NCBI GenBank assembly: GCA_021234155.1
Contig: JAJEKV010000014.1
Span: 18,076,652-18,140,651, forward strand
Direction of reading: 5' to 3'
Source of the DNA: Isoetes taiwanensis
Lineage: Eukaryota > Streptophyta > Lycopodiopsida > Isoetales > Isoetaceae
DNA length: 64,000 nt
Shown: one piece after another, positions 11,621 through 24,100 of the stretch
Layout of the letters: every line of letters begins with the position of its first letter
Numbering within the stretch: position 1 is the first letter of the stretch
Notes under the pieces: model-generated
Database searches by the model: none
Told to the model about the DNA's origin: nothing
Seen by the model: only the letters and a program-made list of their open reading frames with translations
Position numbers and translations under genes: made by a program

Positions 11621-13110
11621 GGAAGGAAGGAAGGAAGGAAGGAAATTTTAACGTCCACGGAACCCAATCGGATTATGGGACCTAATACAAAAGATAGGGC
11701 AAAAGGGCCAGTGAAACTTCGGGGGACCAAGCCCGTGGACAAAATCCAAAAAGACCGGGGTGCCAAAATCAAGCGTGGGGACTAGCCCGAAGACCAAACA
11801 GAACTTCGGGGACTATGCCCAATAAACAATAAGTTTGAGCAAATCCAATGCTAGAAGAAAATTGAAGGGCATAAGCCCAAGCGAGCTTCGAGTCAAACCA
11901 ACTACAGACAACCGCCCCCATGGATCAAGTGGCCGATCCCGAATGATAGCCTGGCGCCTCTATACCAAACCCACTTCTGGATCAAGTGCGAGGCGACACA
12001 GCGGACGGCCTCGACATAATTCATCCCTCCCGTCGGCGAGCTGTCTTTGGAGTAAGGTCTTCCTGGACGGAGAAGGAGGTCCCTTGCAAGTGATTGCCAT
12101 GGCGGAGGATGTGCGGCTGGACAAGGCATCCTTGAAGCCCGACCCGTAAATGGCCGAGGCGGTCGGGGGCGTCTTTTTGCTCAACTTCGACGAGCCGAGA
12201 GAATGCCATCTGCCTTTATGTGCATCACCTCAGCAAAGAAACAGGGCGCCTCAGCTGTCCCAGGAGTGTCGCTTGCTTCTTCCAAACCCACAATGCGTAG
12301 GTTCAGGGCTAGCGGGTGCGTTGTGGCATGGCCAGGCTTCGAAAGCGGGAACTGTGCAGTGGGCAAACAATCCTCGGATGGCGGCCATGTGGGCATAGGT
12401 GTGGTATCATCGGCCTGGGGCGTAGCATCCACATGCTCAGACGCTACCCCTGTGGGAGGTATGGGTGTAGTAACTGCTTGCCCTTCTTGGTAGAGTCGAG
12501 TCCCCCTAATCGTGCGGCATCTCTAAAAAGCTGGACCCGGCTTCCCAAAGGGCAACCGAGCGATGTTTACGTGAGTGTATTTGCCGATTGGACCGTGCGG
12601 ATCCCGACCAACAAATCTGGAGGCAGACAATGGATCCGAGCATCAATCCTGGTCAAGGCTGCAGCCAAAGATGCATCCGGAGCAGATTGCATATCTGGGT
12701 GTGCCAGTATAGGGCGCTGGGGCCCAAATGATGGGGCTGCCTGAAGATATGGTGCAATCGCGGGGTCATAGGGCCTATTCGAGACCGGCTCAGGCAGCTT
12801 AATGAGGTTCTTTTCTTTGCGGGTCTCTCTGGCCATGCGCTTGATCTTACGAGCCATTCTAATGACAAGGTGATGAGGGATAAGGCAGATGCAATAGCAA
12901 CAAGAAGATGGGCGAGCCGAACTGCTTACAAAACAAAAGGGAGCTCCAAGCTTCAAGAAATCAAAACTGTAGGATATGAGCCACAAAACAGAACAGAAGT
13001 ACCTCCAAGAGCAAAGACAAAGAAAGCAAAACCAATAGCGGGGCAAGAGATGAACCAGCGCAGAGCAAAACTCAATCCCAAACCTGGTCTGAAGCCCAGC
13101 CAAAATCAAG
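11621..13110 (-). mobile_element. LINE copy, minus strand, with (GGAA)n/(TTCC)n 3' tail
   Basis: The segment at 11621-11690 is the reverse complement of the 3' end of the LINE at 61320-61380. Both end with a GTCCACGG motif, an A-rich hinge and a tetranucleotide run, here (GGAA)6 at 11621-11644 as read on plus. The body up to about 13110 is GC-richer than its flanks and carries minus-strand frames with no clear RT or endonuclease motif. It may be internally rearranged or a non-autonomous derivative; the 5' limit is a guess. Confidence 0.55.
12567..12857 (-). CDS. Hypothetical basic/proline-rich frame inside LINE-like DNA
   Basis: This 96-codon minus-strand frame starts with a Lys/Arg-rich stretch (residues 1-20) and continues with a Pro/Ala-rich part. 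The frame is open further upstream, so the start is only the first Met that gives a compact basic N-terminus. A possible continuation in another frame lies at 12181-12432. No family is recognised. It may be an ORF1-like product or a chance frame in GC-rich repeat DNA. Confidence 0.25.
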   Translation of the reverse strand: MARKIKRMARETRKEKNLIKLPEPVSNRPYDPAIAPYLQAAPSFGPQRPILAHPDMQSAPDASLAAALTRIDARIHCLPPDLLVGIRTVQSANTLT

Positions 13111-13790
13111 GTAGGTTGTGAATGACAAAGGGGGCCAGAAGCGGGCTAAATCGATGCCTGGCAAGCCGTGCTCCGGCCGATGCACTGTAAAATAGAGCAG
13201 CCAATAAAAGAGGAAGGAGCAAATCGATCCTGTTGGTTACTGCACGGCTGCTGAATCTTGATGCAGAATTGGGCCCTGCGATGTTCTGGATCCTTATCTC
13301 TTGATGCTAGGTTAATCGGCCAGCCATGTGATGCAGAACCAATCACGCATGCCATATCATAGCCCCCTCTCTCGTGGCTAAAGCAACCGAGTCAAGCTGT
13401 GTTTTGCTGTGCTGCTGTGTGCGATCTGGTTGCTGGTGCCGATGTGCCTACATCAGGCTGCTGTGATTGATGGCAGCTCCCTGTTGGCTGGGTAACCCAG
13501 AGCTGAGCCGACCGGGATCAAGACAAAGATTTTTGGGGCAAAGCTTCAACAATCTATGCTGGCCGATGCCGTAGCTGTGATCTATGTTGGAGCCCCTGAC
13601 AACATGCGGAAGCGAAATCAATCCAATCCTATTTGCTGCTTCATGCTTTTCCCCTGGCCGTTTTACATGGGGTCGCTCGTCCGGCCTCTGGCGCTAGGCG
13701 GTGCCGCGAAGTGCAAGGAGCTCTATTTTTTTCTTTGTAATCCAAGGTACATCCAATTTTTTCCATTGGAATGGATATTGAATTGAGTAT
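13111..13790. other. Moderately GC-rich intergenic or element DNA
   Basis: No supported gene. A clean base-composition break occurs near 13730, where the sequence becomes AT-rich just before the L1-like RT remnant. This stretch may be the flank of the minus-strand LINE fragment. Confidence 0.35.
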
Positions 13791-15480
13791 TACAATGGAG
13801 GACCTAAAGAAGGCTACAATTCATTTGAATCATGATAAGTGTCATTGTCTTGACGGCTTTCCTATTGAGTTCTTTCAAACCTGCTAGACTTGGCTCGACA
13901 ATGATGTCTATGATGCTTTTTATGAATTTCAGCGTTACTTGAAGTTTGGATAAGATCCTCAATACTGGGTGCATCTCCATCATTCCAAAGTGCAAAGAGC
14001 CTAGGTCCAATTCTAATTGGCTCCCATCGTGTTGTTCTCATCTGTCTACACAATCATTGCTAAGGCCTTGGTTGATAAGGTACACAACATCTTAACCGAG
14101 TCTATTTCTTCTACACAATCTGGCTTTCTCCCTCGCTGACGCATCTTGAACATTGTTGCAGCTACTTATGAGGGCATGTATTGGGCTCGCTTACATGGTC
14201 ATCAAGTGGTGTTCTTCAAACTAGACTTCGCTAAAGCCTGACAGCATGGACTGGTTATTTTTTGGAGAAGTGCCTTCTTGCTTTGGGATTTGAAATGAAG
14301 CTTCGTGTGTCGGCGCGATCTACAATTGCTTTTGAAGGTGAGCCATCTCAAATCTTTACTGTTCATCATGGGATCCGACAGGTTGTCTCTTGGCTCCCTT
14401 GCTCTTCACTATTGTGGTAGAAGTGTTGTCTCTGCTCTTTAATGTTGCCACTCTCATCCAAGGTCTACCCATACTGGATGGTTCTCAGGAGGCCTGTAAC
14501 CAATATGCCAATGACACTTTTCATTTTTCAATGGCCAATGCTGAAAAGCTACATAATATTAAGCTTCTAGATACTTTCTCCTTGGCCTCTAGGGTTCTTG
14601 TAGGTTTGTAAAAGTGCACTGCTTTGTGGACTTTGGATAATATTGTTCCTTCATGTATATTCTTACTGCTCGTGGACGATGTTTCCTTATGGTCAACCCA
14701 CAAAACATTTGGGCACTCCTATGGGGGTGCATGTTTCTGCCTTAAGGGCATGTGACGAGATCGTTAAAGATCTAAAGAAACATTTGTTCTAGTGGAAGGT
14801 GGCTAAGTTATCTCTGCCTTCGGATCATTGTGGCAAAATCTATCCTTAGCATTACCCATGTGTGCATGGCATCTGTCTTACTATATTACTGAATGAGATG
14901 TGTACTGTTAAGAATTTCATTTGGGGTTGTACATCAGAAGGTGTTGTTGTAAAAATATCCTAGATTAAGTGTGTTAAACCTAAGGCGACTGGTGGCCTTG
15001 GAATGTTGAACTTCCGTCTTCAAAGTCAAGTCATGATCTTAAAGTTCATTTGGAGGCTTTGGTAAAGATGATTTTTCTTGCTTAAGGTCAATGTGCCAAT
15101 CACTTCTACAGTGTCTCCCCTTTCATACGACAACTATCAGGCCTAGTCTCTCATGGACTTTGTTATATCCATTGCATCCATATCCAAATGCTTCCCGGCC
15201 ATTCCTAAAAGGGCTACTTGCTTCTTGGGATGTGGTTAGATCCTTATTCCATGTGAATCCCCAAGTTTGTGCCTCATTGGCAATGTCATGCTGGTGGCCT
15301 CCCTTGCAATATACACATAATCAACAGCCTTTATGTGCACTTGTATATCCAAAGACCCAACATCACTGATAGGTGCCTGGGATTTAACAATTGCAGCCTG
15401 GTATGATTATGGCCATCATTTGCCATGGGAGGCTTTTTGGACGAGATTCTTGTTGTACAGGTGGCATCGACAAATTTATA
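13790..15480 (+). pseudogene. L1-like LINE reverse transcriptase remnant
   Basis: Plus-strand frames spell RT blocks in the usual L1 order: a DGFPIEFF motif (about 13850), CISIIPK (about 13970), NWLP and TIIAKALVDKV (about 14015-14080), TQSGFLP (about 14115), FFKLDFAKA (about 14215), a LLAPLLF block (about 14390) and YANDTFHF where the catalytic YADD should be (about 14505). Several frameshifts and stops separate these blocks. The second catalytic aspartate pair is altered to N-D, so this RT would be dead even without the frameshifts. Neither endonuclease nor a 3' poly-A was found. Confidence 0.7.
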
Positions 15481-16244
15481 CACTGTGGAATGGGCTCCGC
15501 TAAATGCTATTTATTAAATGGACCAAATAAATGTAGCCAATATCACTAACACGAACCACCTCTCCAAAAGTCAAATGTCAGCAACCATCACAACTGGCAC
15601 CAATAGACCGACGGTGGTAAAAACCGAAACCACTTTATCCCAAAAATCGGACAACCCCTAACTATGTAGCAACTTATAAGATCGGAACAACTATGGCAAA
15701 AACACCGAAGTAATGTAATGGACCAAAACCCCTGTCAGACAAGACCATGAAACTATGGGTGCAAAATCGGTACTGGGTAGCAGAAATCACCGTCCGGACG
15801 CCGCTTACTAGTGCTTAAAATCGGCGTGTTTTAAACACGACGTGCGTGATTGATCAAGTGACATGTAGGGTGCGCGCCCGTCAAATGACAGGCTGAGAAA
15901 ATCATGAGCTTGTTTGGTGCCGGAAACATGAATGCCTGTAGCCCGCCATATTCGTGGATGGCGGGCTAACCCATCTTGAATTCAAACAAAATGGAGGGAC
16001 TAATTGTTTCCAAGAATTGCTTGAACCGAAATTCAACAATTTGCCCTCACCAATTTTGCAACACACAGAAATCCGGGATAGATGAAACCCAATTCCTCTC
16101 CCCGTTCAATTCTGAGAGCCATTGATGCAGCAAGGAGGAAGAGAGATCGAGAGGCGTAGATTGTATGCAAAGAAGGTAGCAATGAAGAAGAATTTCCCTT
16201 CTAAAGATTAAGCCTTCAAAGAAGAAAAAGAAATTGAGGCCCGA
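15481..16244. other. Flank of the transposase-like gene, with CTAGTGCTTAAA motif
   Basis: No gene is supported. Around 15810-15845 are CTAGTGCTTAAA and a GTGTTT-T-AAACAC palindrome. An inverted match, TTTAAGCACTAG, lies at about 19192-19203, on the far side of the transposase-like pseudogene. From about 16100 the DNA becomes purine-rich, as in a 5' untranslated leader. Confidence 0.35.
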
Positions 16245-18812
16245 GTGACCATGAGAATAAGAGAAATTTCAGGAGAAATTTATGAAGTATTCAACCAAAT
16301 TAGTACAAATGTTGATGACAATGACAAAGGCCGTATCCTTGACAGTCTTCTTTGGAGGGCAAAGGGATTTACCAATTGCTTCTATATAAAGAAATCTAAG
16401 CGAGTTACTATGGCCGAGCAAATGGTGAAAGAATTTGAAGGAAACAATGCAAGAACATAAGTATGAGAGGAATCATGACATGCTTCGTGCAAGCAAGTCC
16501 ACCCCGATAATGGCGGCCGGCGGTACAAATGGTGTCAAGCCATTGAATCAAACAAGTGGCGGATTGCTCAGCATCCCCAGAAAAACAATTTCAAATGCTT
16601 TTCAAAGAAGGGTGCAAGCTAACAAAGGGGAAGGACCTTGGTCAATGTTCAGGAGGAGGAAACGGATGGATAGCATGTTAGATTACAATAGAGAAACTGT
16701 TATCAAGTTCTGGACAGAAAATACAAGAGTTTCTCCATACAAGAAAGACGTGAGGAGGTATGTATCAGAGACAGGAATAAAGATGGAACATCCTATTCAC
16801 CTTCTTGAAGTCAGCCAAGTAAGTATTCATCCCCACTTGATGGTTCATTATATGTAGCATTTATTTGGCATTTACACGATTTCCCTGCAGTTGCAATTCT
16901 ACCTCAGGCTTAGAGAGGAGAATCCTCATATCAAAATTGCATTGCAGACTTTTGAGAGGTTGAAACCGAGTTTTGTAAGGAGGATGCGTGAGAGGCATAC
17001 ATGCTGTTGCATCTACCACTTGAAATTTGAATACATCATGCAGGGATTGAACAGCCTGAGAAAATCGGGTGGAGTTCATGACAATTGCAACTGCCACTGT
17101 GAGATTTGTGGCCCTGGCCCAGAATGTGCAGCCAAGGAGCATACAATCAAGTGCACCAGTGATTTATGGAGACAAGTGGTCTGCAGCAAAGGTGATGATG
17201 AGGAGTGGTTTGATCATAACCGCTTGATGTTGGCGTGTAAAAATGTGGGTTGGATAGAATTAGAAAATGTCCACGAGGAAATGGATGGCACGGGTTCAAG
17301 ACTAGTTACTTGGAAGACATTTGAAAAGCAACCCGTGGACCCGGGACAGAGAATTGTGGATCCAAGAAAGGCTTTGAGGTACAAACATGTCTTGAGATTA
17401 GTACGTAAGGAGAGAAGTCCCAAAGAGTTTCAAGAGGATGTGAAGAAGGTAATATCAGATTTTGTTCCACACAATTACATAGCACATTGGCGAATAATCG
17501 GTTTAAACAAAGTGTGTCGTCATCATTTCGAAAGATACAATTGTATCCATTATTGACTTTGCGTAAAATTACAAAGATCAAGATCCGAAATGAGCCCCAT
17601 CAATGCACCGGCATACGCAACCAAGTTTCTATACTTGTTCACATAACATATAGACATGACAAAAGTGCTTGATATTCCCGTTCTTCGCGATGTAAGAAGA
17701 CCGTCCAAAGAAGAAAAAAAAAAAACGTAAGATTGGAGCGGTCGGGAATAGACTCAATAATGATAGGAAGATCATAAAAGAGACTCACTTTTACATTTCG
17801 ATGATAAAGTGCATGACTCATTATTTGTGGAACACGGCCTACAAAAGCATGTTGCATGACTTAAGGAACAGAAATAGAGTATGAGAAGCATTGGGTTTGG
17901 AGTGATGGCTGCTCATCACAATTCAAGTCGGGAAAACCTTTTTTTTTTTCTTAGGCGGTACTTCACAATGAATGACAAAGGAAATAGTGTGGAACTACTT
18001 TGCCACTTTGCTCATGGTAAAGGTGAACATGATGGTGCAAATCTTTGTTATCAAAAGGCTGCTAAGTAAGGAACAACTCAAACCCAATGGTGTGCAAGCG
18101 AGGCATGCTAAAGATATTGTAAAATTTCGTGTACATATTTCAAAGATCGCCGATTGATGAAACAGATGAGATCAAAAGATATTTTTGGGAAATTGAACCC
18201 GTTTGTTGTGGCAAACATGGAAGAATATGAAATTGAAACACTTAAAGGCACAAAAGAAGATTCAACAGTATCGGACACATCGGCCAGGGGAGTAGACCAA
18301 AACAGACTTGCTCATAGATGCCCTGCCATGTTTACTGCTTGTTTTGCATGGATCATAATTGGGACTCACATCAATACGGGTAGATTTGGAAAGTGGGAGG
18401 TAACCGACTTAAAACCAGGAGTTGAGAAGAAAAAGGAGACTCTTGAACAAGCCAATGAATGGATCGGTAATTTGGTAGAGGTAGGTGACAATTTTGTAGT
18501 GAATAATTGAGGTAGACAATTAGAGGGTGTGGACTTCTACATCCTCAAGTGCACGAACCCAAATGCACACTTGAAGATTCATACAAAGATGGATGGGGCA
18601 AAAATTTGGAGTGCATGAGGTTATCTTAAGTGGATTGTATTATCAATTCTTGGGTAATTTCAAGTATATGTTGCTCACTAAACAACACACAAGCCTCCGT
18701 TGCCTTGCCATGTGGTAAGATATCCTAAAATTGATATGGATAAAATAGAAGGCACAGACATGTACAAAATTTCACAGGACACCCATGAAAAAATTATGGC
18801 CAGTCTCCCAAT
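16245..18812 (+). pseudogene. Transposase-like protein gene, broken
   Basis: Successive plus-strand segments look like one long protein: a charged N-terminal part (16245-16460), a basic part with FWTENTRVSPYKKDVRR (about 16710-16760), a segment with several Cys pairs (CCCIYH at about 17000, CNCHCEICGPGPEC at about 17090) and FVPHNYIAHW (about 17461), then fragments with ILVHITYRHDKS (about 17630), HGKGEHDGAN (about 18015), EIETLKGTKED (about 18225), VEVGDNFVVNN (about 18477) and VDFYILKC (about 18531). From memory this block order resembles a widespread, poorly named family of eukaryotic repeat-borne proteins; I cannot place it in a superfamily. The last recognisable part ends near 18812. At least six stops or frameshifts interrupt it. 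An intron could explain the break near 16857, where AG precedes the next block. Confidence 0.5.
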
Positions 18813-19437
18813 AACATTGTAATTCTTTGACACTTAACCAAATTGATGTCATTCTTTTCAAGTGATTTGTTGTTCCAGCACCTAAGCACGTAAGCACACA
18901 TTTGTATATATATTAATAATAGTGAGGATGCACAAGGGTGGTGTGCATGGACACCTACTTCGAAATGAAGATTGAATTGTAACATTTGTGACATTGGAAT
19001 AACATTCAATTATTTATTTTGATACCATCACTATCCCAACATTCTTGGCAAAATTATATTGTCAAGGCATTTCCTCGATGTGGCATGTGTCAATTCCAAT
19101 GGTCATACGAAATATTTAAGCCTGGTTACGAATTAATTGTTCTGGCGCATGTGAGGTTTTTCAGATATCTTGACGGCGCCTAAGCATAGGATTTAAGCAC
19201 TAGGCCCCTAATCATAGGATTTAAGCTCTTCTTACGCCCTCACGCTACCGCCTTAAGCCGGCTTCTTGCCCAAATCCTCTTCTTACGCCCATTCCGTTTA
19301 TTTCCTTTGCAATGGCCTCTGCATGCAGCGGAAACCAAGCACCAGAGTATGTGCTTAAGTAGGTGCCCGAAGGTCTTGACGCCGCCCGCTCATAATCTGA
19401 ACGCCTACTTTTCGAGCCGTTAATTCAGATTCTACAA
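18813..19437. other. Intergenic DNA with repeated TTTAAGC motifs
   Basis: No gene is supported in 18813-19130. At 19170-19300 the phrase ATAGGATTTAAGC occurs twice and CTTCTTACGCCC twice, and TTTAAGCACTAG lies at about 19192. This may be the end of a DNA element or the promoter side of the acidic ORF. Confidence 0.35.
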
Positions 19438-19813
19438 ATGCATAATCAAGACCGAGAGGAAGAAGAAGGTATTATTTTGTTTTGCAATTTTTTTTTGTTT
19501 TGTTTTTCTTTTGTTCTAACATTGATGATTTTCTTGTTTCGTAAGTCGAAGCGGTGAAGTGGAGCAGGAAATGGAGAATTCTGAAGAAGAGGAAGAAGAG
19601 GAAGTGGAGAATTCTGAAGAAGAGGAAGTGGACAATTCTGAGGAAGAAGAGGATGAAGAGGAAGAGGAGGATGAAGAGGAAGAAGAGGAAGAGGCAGATG
19701 AAGAAGAAGAAAAACAGCTGGTTTTCGAGAGCTGTTACGAAGAGCGCCCCACCAAGAGGCAGAGGAGGCGGGAATTGGAGGAGAATGTGTGGAGTGAGCC
19801 AGAAAGCCCCTGA
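19438..19813 (+). CDS. Small acidic low-complexity protein, hypothetical
   Basis: The main exon (about 19546-19813) encodes a run of Glu and Asp with three ENSEEEE-type repeats, then a short KQLVFESCYEERPTKRQRR region with a basic NLS-like patch, ending ENVWSEPESP. A possible first exon starts with ATG at 19438 and ends in AAGAAG before GTATTA, with an acceptor near the TTTCGTAAG at 19545. That intron is an inference. The opposite and alternative frames are Lys/Arg-rich mirrors of the purine tract. The stop lies 17 bases before the copia insertion. Downstream are CCTGAAGACACCCCC repeats interrupted by that insertion. Function is unknown. Confidence 0.4.
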
Positions 19814-19825
19814 AGACACCCCCCT

Positions 19826-19830
19826 GAAGA
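19826..19830 (+). repeat. Target site duplication, left copy (GAAGA)
   Basis: GAAGA directly precedes the left LTR and is repeated at 25351-25355 after the right LTR. Confidence 0.9.
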
Positions 19831-20308
19831 TGTTGAAGATGTCAGATCATTGTATCATTGTTTTGAGATCATTAAGGTCTTATAAGCATTATCACCTTAA
19901 TGGTTATTAAGGTTTGAGTTCCAATGGTTAAAACGAGCCAAAATATTATGACCCAAAATGTTTCCACATTTGGGTATATTGTGCTGGACGAATAACATCT
20001 AGCCATGTTTGCTTTCAAATCTCGGTCATGGCTTAACAGTTGGCCTTAGCCAGATCGGGACCATAACCGTCGAAGCTGTACAATATTAAGGTAGTAAAAT
20101 CTGTAAGGATTGATCCGATGGATTGATCCGTCAAATAGATAAGCAAAAGAGAAGTGAAGCTAAGGTCTTATGTTGATTGTTTATTCGATGCTGTGAATGG
20201 TTTGTTTGATTTAAGCGACCATTGAATAAATAATGCCTAGTCATTATCTCTTAAGTTCAATGTCTAACAATTCTAATTGAATTGTGCAAATTTCTATAAG
20301 ATCCTACA
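19831..20308 (+). repeat. Left LTR of the copia element
   Basis: It begins TGTTGAAGATG and ends ATCCTACA, and is nearly identical to 24875-25350. A left-only stretch of about 16 bases (AAAAGAGAAGTGAAGC) follows AGATAAGC near 20143. Confidence 0.95.
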
Positions 20309-20310
20309 AG

Positions 20311-20325
20311 TGGTATCAGAGCAGG
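20311..20325 (+). promoter_or_regulatory. Primer binding site, initiator tRNA-Met type
   Basis: TGGTATCAGAGCAGG lies two bases after the left LTR. TGGTATCAGAGC is the usual plant copia site complementary to the 3' end of initiator tRNA-Met. Confidence 0.9.
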
Positions 20326-20334
20326 ATATCTTCA

Positions 20335-21150
20335 ATGGCCAGTAGACTTGGAGCATCTCTTCTCGGTGGCATTGATGTGTTCAAAGGTGGTGCAGGATTC
20401 CAGGTATGGAAGCAAAAGGTTCAAGAAGTTTTGGAAATTGAGGGACTGTGGGACTTAGTTACAGGAGAGGAGCAAACTGTGACTCAAGGGTTCAGTCCAA
20501 GCAAAGGGAAGACGTATGCAGATGCTACTAGTGGAGGTAGCTCAACTGGAGAGGCAGTTGGTAAGGGAGCTTCTAGTGTCTCTGAAAGAACTAGTAGCTC
20601 AAGTTTGGAAGCATCTACAAAATCACGCTTGTTGGAGGCAAGAAGTGTGATAAGCTGTAAGGTGAGCTCAAGTATTTTGCTTCAGTTAAGGGGAAAGACT
20701 CCAAAGCAGATGTGGGAGTTTATGCTGGCAAATTATGAGAAGAAAACCTCTTCTCAACTAGATGTACTGGAAAAGGAACTTAGGAGACTCAAATATAATG
20801 AAAATGATGATCTTGTGGAATTTTTTCAGAGATTTGATAATCTCATAGCAGATTTGGATGCTGCAGGAGTTCCAATCACAAATGAATATCAGGTACTGTC
20901 ACTTTCACGAGCTTTTTCAAAATTTGATCATTTGTCCACACTTGTGAGAAATGTAGCTAAAGATAAGGAGCAAGCAGAAACAATGATAAGAACTGAGCTG
21001 GAACAAAAGGGAGTGATTGAAGAAGATGAGCAGACTGAAATCTTGTATGCAGGAGGGCGTGGAGATAAAGGTAAGATTGGGCCTTGCTATTTGTGCAATC
21101 AGTATGGTCATATAAAAATACATAACCAAGGAAAATAGATGTTATAATTG
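20335..21150 (+). pseudogene. Copia gag, frameshifted near its end
   Basis: The start ATG at 20335 follows the primer site and opens MASRLGASLLGG. Residues about 10-45 (FKGGAGFQVWKQKVQEVL) match the N-terminal copia gag domain; a UBN2-type helical region follows (KTPKQMWEFMLANYEKKT, about 120-140). Near the end CYLCNQYGHIK starts a CCHC knuckle, but the frame then stops at 21136. A second knuckle, CYNCEGFGHIAINC, lies in another frame at about 21142-21183, so one indel separates them. Gag packages element RNA in virus-like particles. An upstream open stretch (20284-20334) lies partly in the LTR and is not the start. Confidence 0.85.
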
Positions 21151-24100
21151 TGAGGGTTTTGGACATATTGCTATAAATTGCTCCACTCCTAAGGATCAGG
21201 GAAAAGGTAAAGGAAGGGGTACTGGTTCAGGAAGGGGAAAAGGTTACAATACACGGGGAAGCAGTTATAGGGGCAGAGGCACTTACAAAAATAAAGGGAA
21301 GGCTTCTGCTGTAAATGTAGCAAGAGAAACTGAAGAAGATTTAGAAGAAGAGGTGGACGAAAATGCTGAGGTAAAAGTGTGTCAAACTTTTTCAGTTTCA
21401 GAAAATCATACTAAAGATGATGATGGTTTGTTTATCATAGATAGTGGAGCTGAGAGAAGCGTAATAAAGTCTAGTTCTAGACTTAAGGAGAAGACTAGGA
21501 GGAGCTCCAGCTTTGTTCAAATGGGTGATGGGAAACTAGAGAAAAGTAGAAGAAGCTGGATTTCTGGAACTATATGATTTGAAAGGAAATAGAATTGTAC
21601 TTGACAATGTCTTTTGTGTTCCAAATATTGTCAAGAATCTTATTTCTGTGACTCAGTTAGTAGATCTTGGCTATGAAGTGCATTTTAATAAACTCAGTTG
21701 TAGCATTTTGATGGATAATGAAATAAAGTTTTTGGGCAAACGTGTTGGCAGACTTTTTGGATTTCATAATGATATCTCTGAAGCAATAAATGCAGTGACA
21801 GTACCAAATGCTAAAATATGGCATGAAAGGCTTGCACATACTCATGCAAACAATATTAAATATATGATCAAGAAGGGTTTAATTCTTGGAGAAGAATCTA
21901 ATGATGACCATTTCAAGTGTAATGGCTGCTTGTTAGGTAAGCATAGCAGGCTGCCTTTTCCAAAACATGCTAAAAGAGCAAAAGAAATTTTGGGAATCAT
22001 ACATAGTGACCTATGTGGTCCACTAAATGTGAGAAGTATTCATGGGAAAAGGTACTTTATAACCTTTATAGATGATTATACAAGGAAGACAAAAGTATAC
22101 ACACTAAGATCTAAGGATCAAGCCTTTGAAGCATTTAAAATTTATCAAGCAGAAGTGGAGAGACAAACAGGTAAAAAAATCAAGTGCTTAAGAACTGACA
22201 GAGGTGGTGAGTTTGTTTCTTGCAGATTCAACAAATATTGCTTGCACAATGGAATAAGAAGACAACTTACCTGCTCGCATACTCCTCAGCAAAACGGAGT
22301 TGCTGAAAGAAAGAATCGATCCATCTTAAATGCAGTGAGAGCAATGTTAAAACATGCTGGGCTGCCCAATTACTTGTGGGAGGAGGCTGTCAAGACAGCA
22401 GTAAAAGTTCAAAATAAACTGCCATCAAGAAGTTTCAATGGAGAATTACCTGATCACTTGTGGTATGGCTCCTATCCCTCGTTTGAATCATTCAAAGTCT
22501 ATGGATGTGCTGGATATGCCCATGTGCCAGAAGAAACCAGAAGAAAATTAGATGACAGAGCATGCCTGGGTTATCTAGTTGGCTATGACGAGCAAGCAAA
22601 AGGGTATTTGCTGTATGAACCCATTAAAAGGAAACTAATCTTGAGCAGAGATGTAATCTTTGATGAAGGAACACTTTACAGGAATAGAGAGAAAGCTGCA
22701 GAGAAAGTAAATATCAAGACGGATAATAGTGATGATGAGAAGAAATTTGCTGATTTGTATTATGACAGTTCTGATGATGAAGATAGTCACAAAAAATCAG
22801 CAGGGAAATCAGATGATCAAATGGAAGGGTCAGATTCTAATAATAAAGTAGACAGTCATGGAGAAGTTATAGAGCCTGTAGAGCCTGAAGACAGACCTAT
22901 GGGCAAAAGAAGAAGAAAAACTGAAGCAGAAAGACTTAGGGCTGATCTGAACATTGAACCTGAGTTGTTTGGAAGAGGAGAAGAGGGAAAAAGCAAAAGA
23001 CTCAGAAATGAAATTGATACTATAATGGAAATTGAATTGGATACTATAATGGCAATACTTGAACCTAATGTGCCTGCTAGCTATGAGGAAGCAATAAATG
23101 GAGTAGACTCAAGAGAATGGCAGCAAGCCATGAAAGAAGAGATGAATGCCTTTGAGAGAACATGCACGTATGAAATTGTTGAGAAACCACAGGGGAAAAA
23201 CATTGTAGAAAATAAATGGATTTATAAGCTTAAATCTGATTCAGATGGGAAAGGACAGAAGTATAAAGCCAGGCTGGTAGCCAAGGGCTTTTCACAAAAG
23301 AAAGGGCTGGACTATGATGAGACATTCTCACCAATAGTCAAACTATCCAGCATACGCATGCTACTTGCTTTTGCCAATGCTAGAAACCTGAAAATACATC
23401 ATATGGATGTAAGTACTGCTTTTTTAAATGCCAAGCTAGATGAAGAAATCTTCATGAAGCCTCCAAAAGGGTTTGAAGCAGGAAATGGCATGGTATGGAA
23501 GTTGAATAAAGCAGTGTATGGTTTAAAACAAGCTCCTAGGCAGTGGTATATTTGCATGGACGAATATCTCAGAGAAAAGGAGTTCTCAAAGCTGCAAACA
23601 GATGGAAATATTTATGTGGTAAGACAAGGAGATGACTTTTGTATTATTGCATTATATGTAGATGACTGCATTATGATTGCTAATTCTATGACTTGCCTGA
23701 ATAAATGCAAATGAGTACTTAAAGACAGATTCAAAATGACAGACTTAGGAGAACTGCAGAAATTTTTAGGAATTGAAGTTCACAGAGATCGAGGTAATAT
23801 GAAGTTGTCTCTCACTCAAACTGCAAATATACAAGGCATGCTAAAAAGATTTGGCATGGAATCCTGTAAATCAGTAAATACACCATTAGTTCCAGGGCAT
23901 AAGATCTCAGAGGATATGTGTCCTAAAACAATGAAAGAATCTGAAGAAATGGAAGGCACTCCTTTCAGGGAATTGATTGGATGTTTGCTCTATGTATCCA
24001 ACTGCACACGGCCTGACATTGCTTATTCTGTAAGTCTGCTGAGTAGATACTTAAACAATCCAGGGAAGATGCATTGGATGGCAGCAAAGAGAGTGTTGCG

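Noticed and set aside
19554-19910. Lys/Arg-rich 118-codon frame
   Set aside because: It is the shifted reading of the GAA/GAG tract and runs into the copia LTR, which was inserted later.
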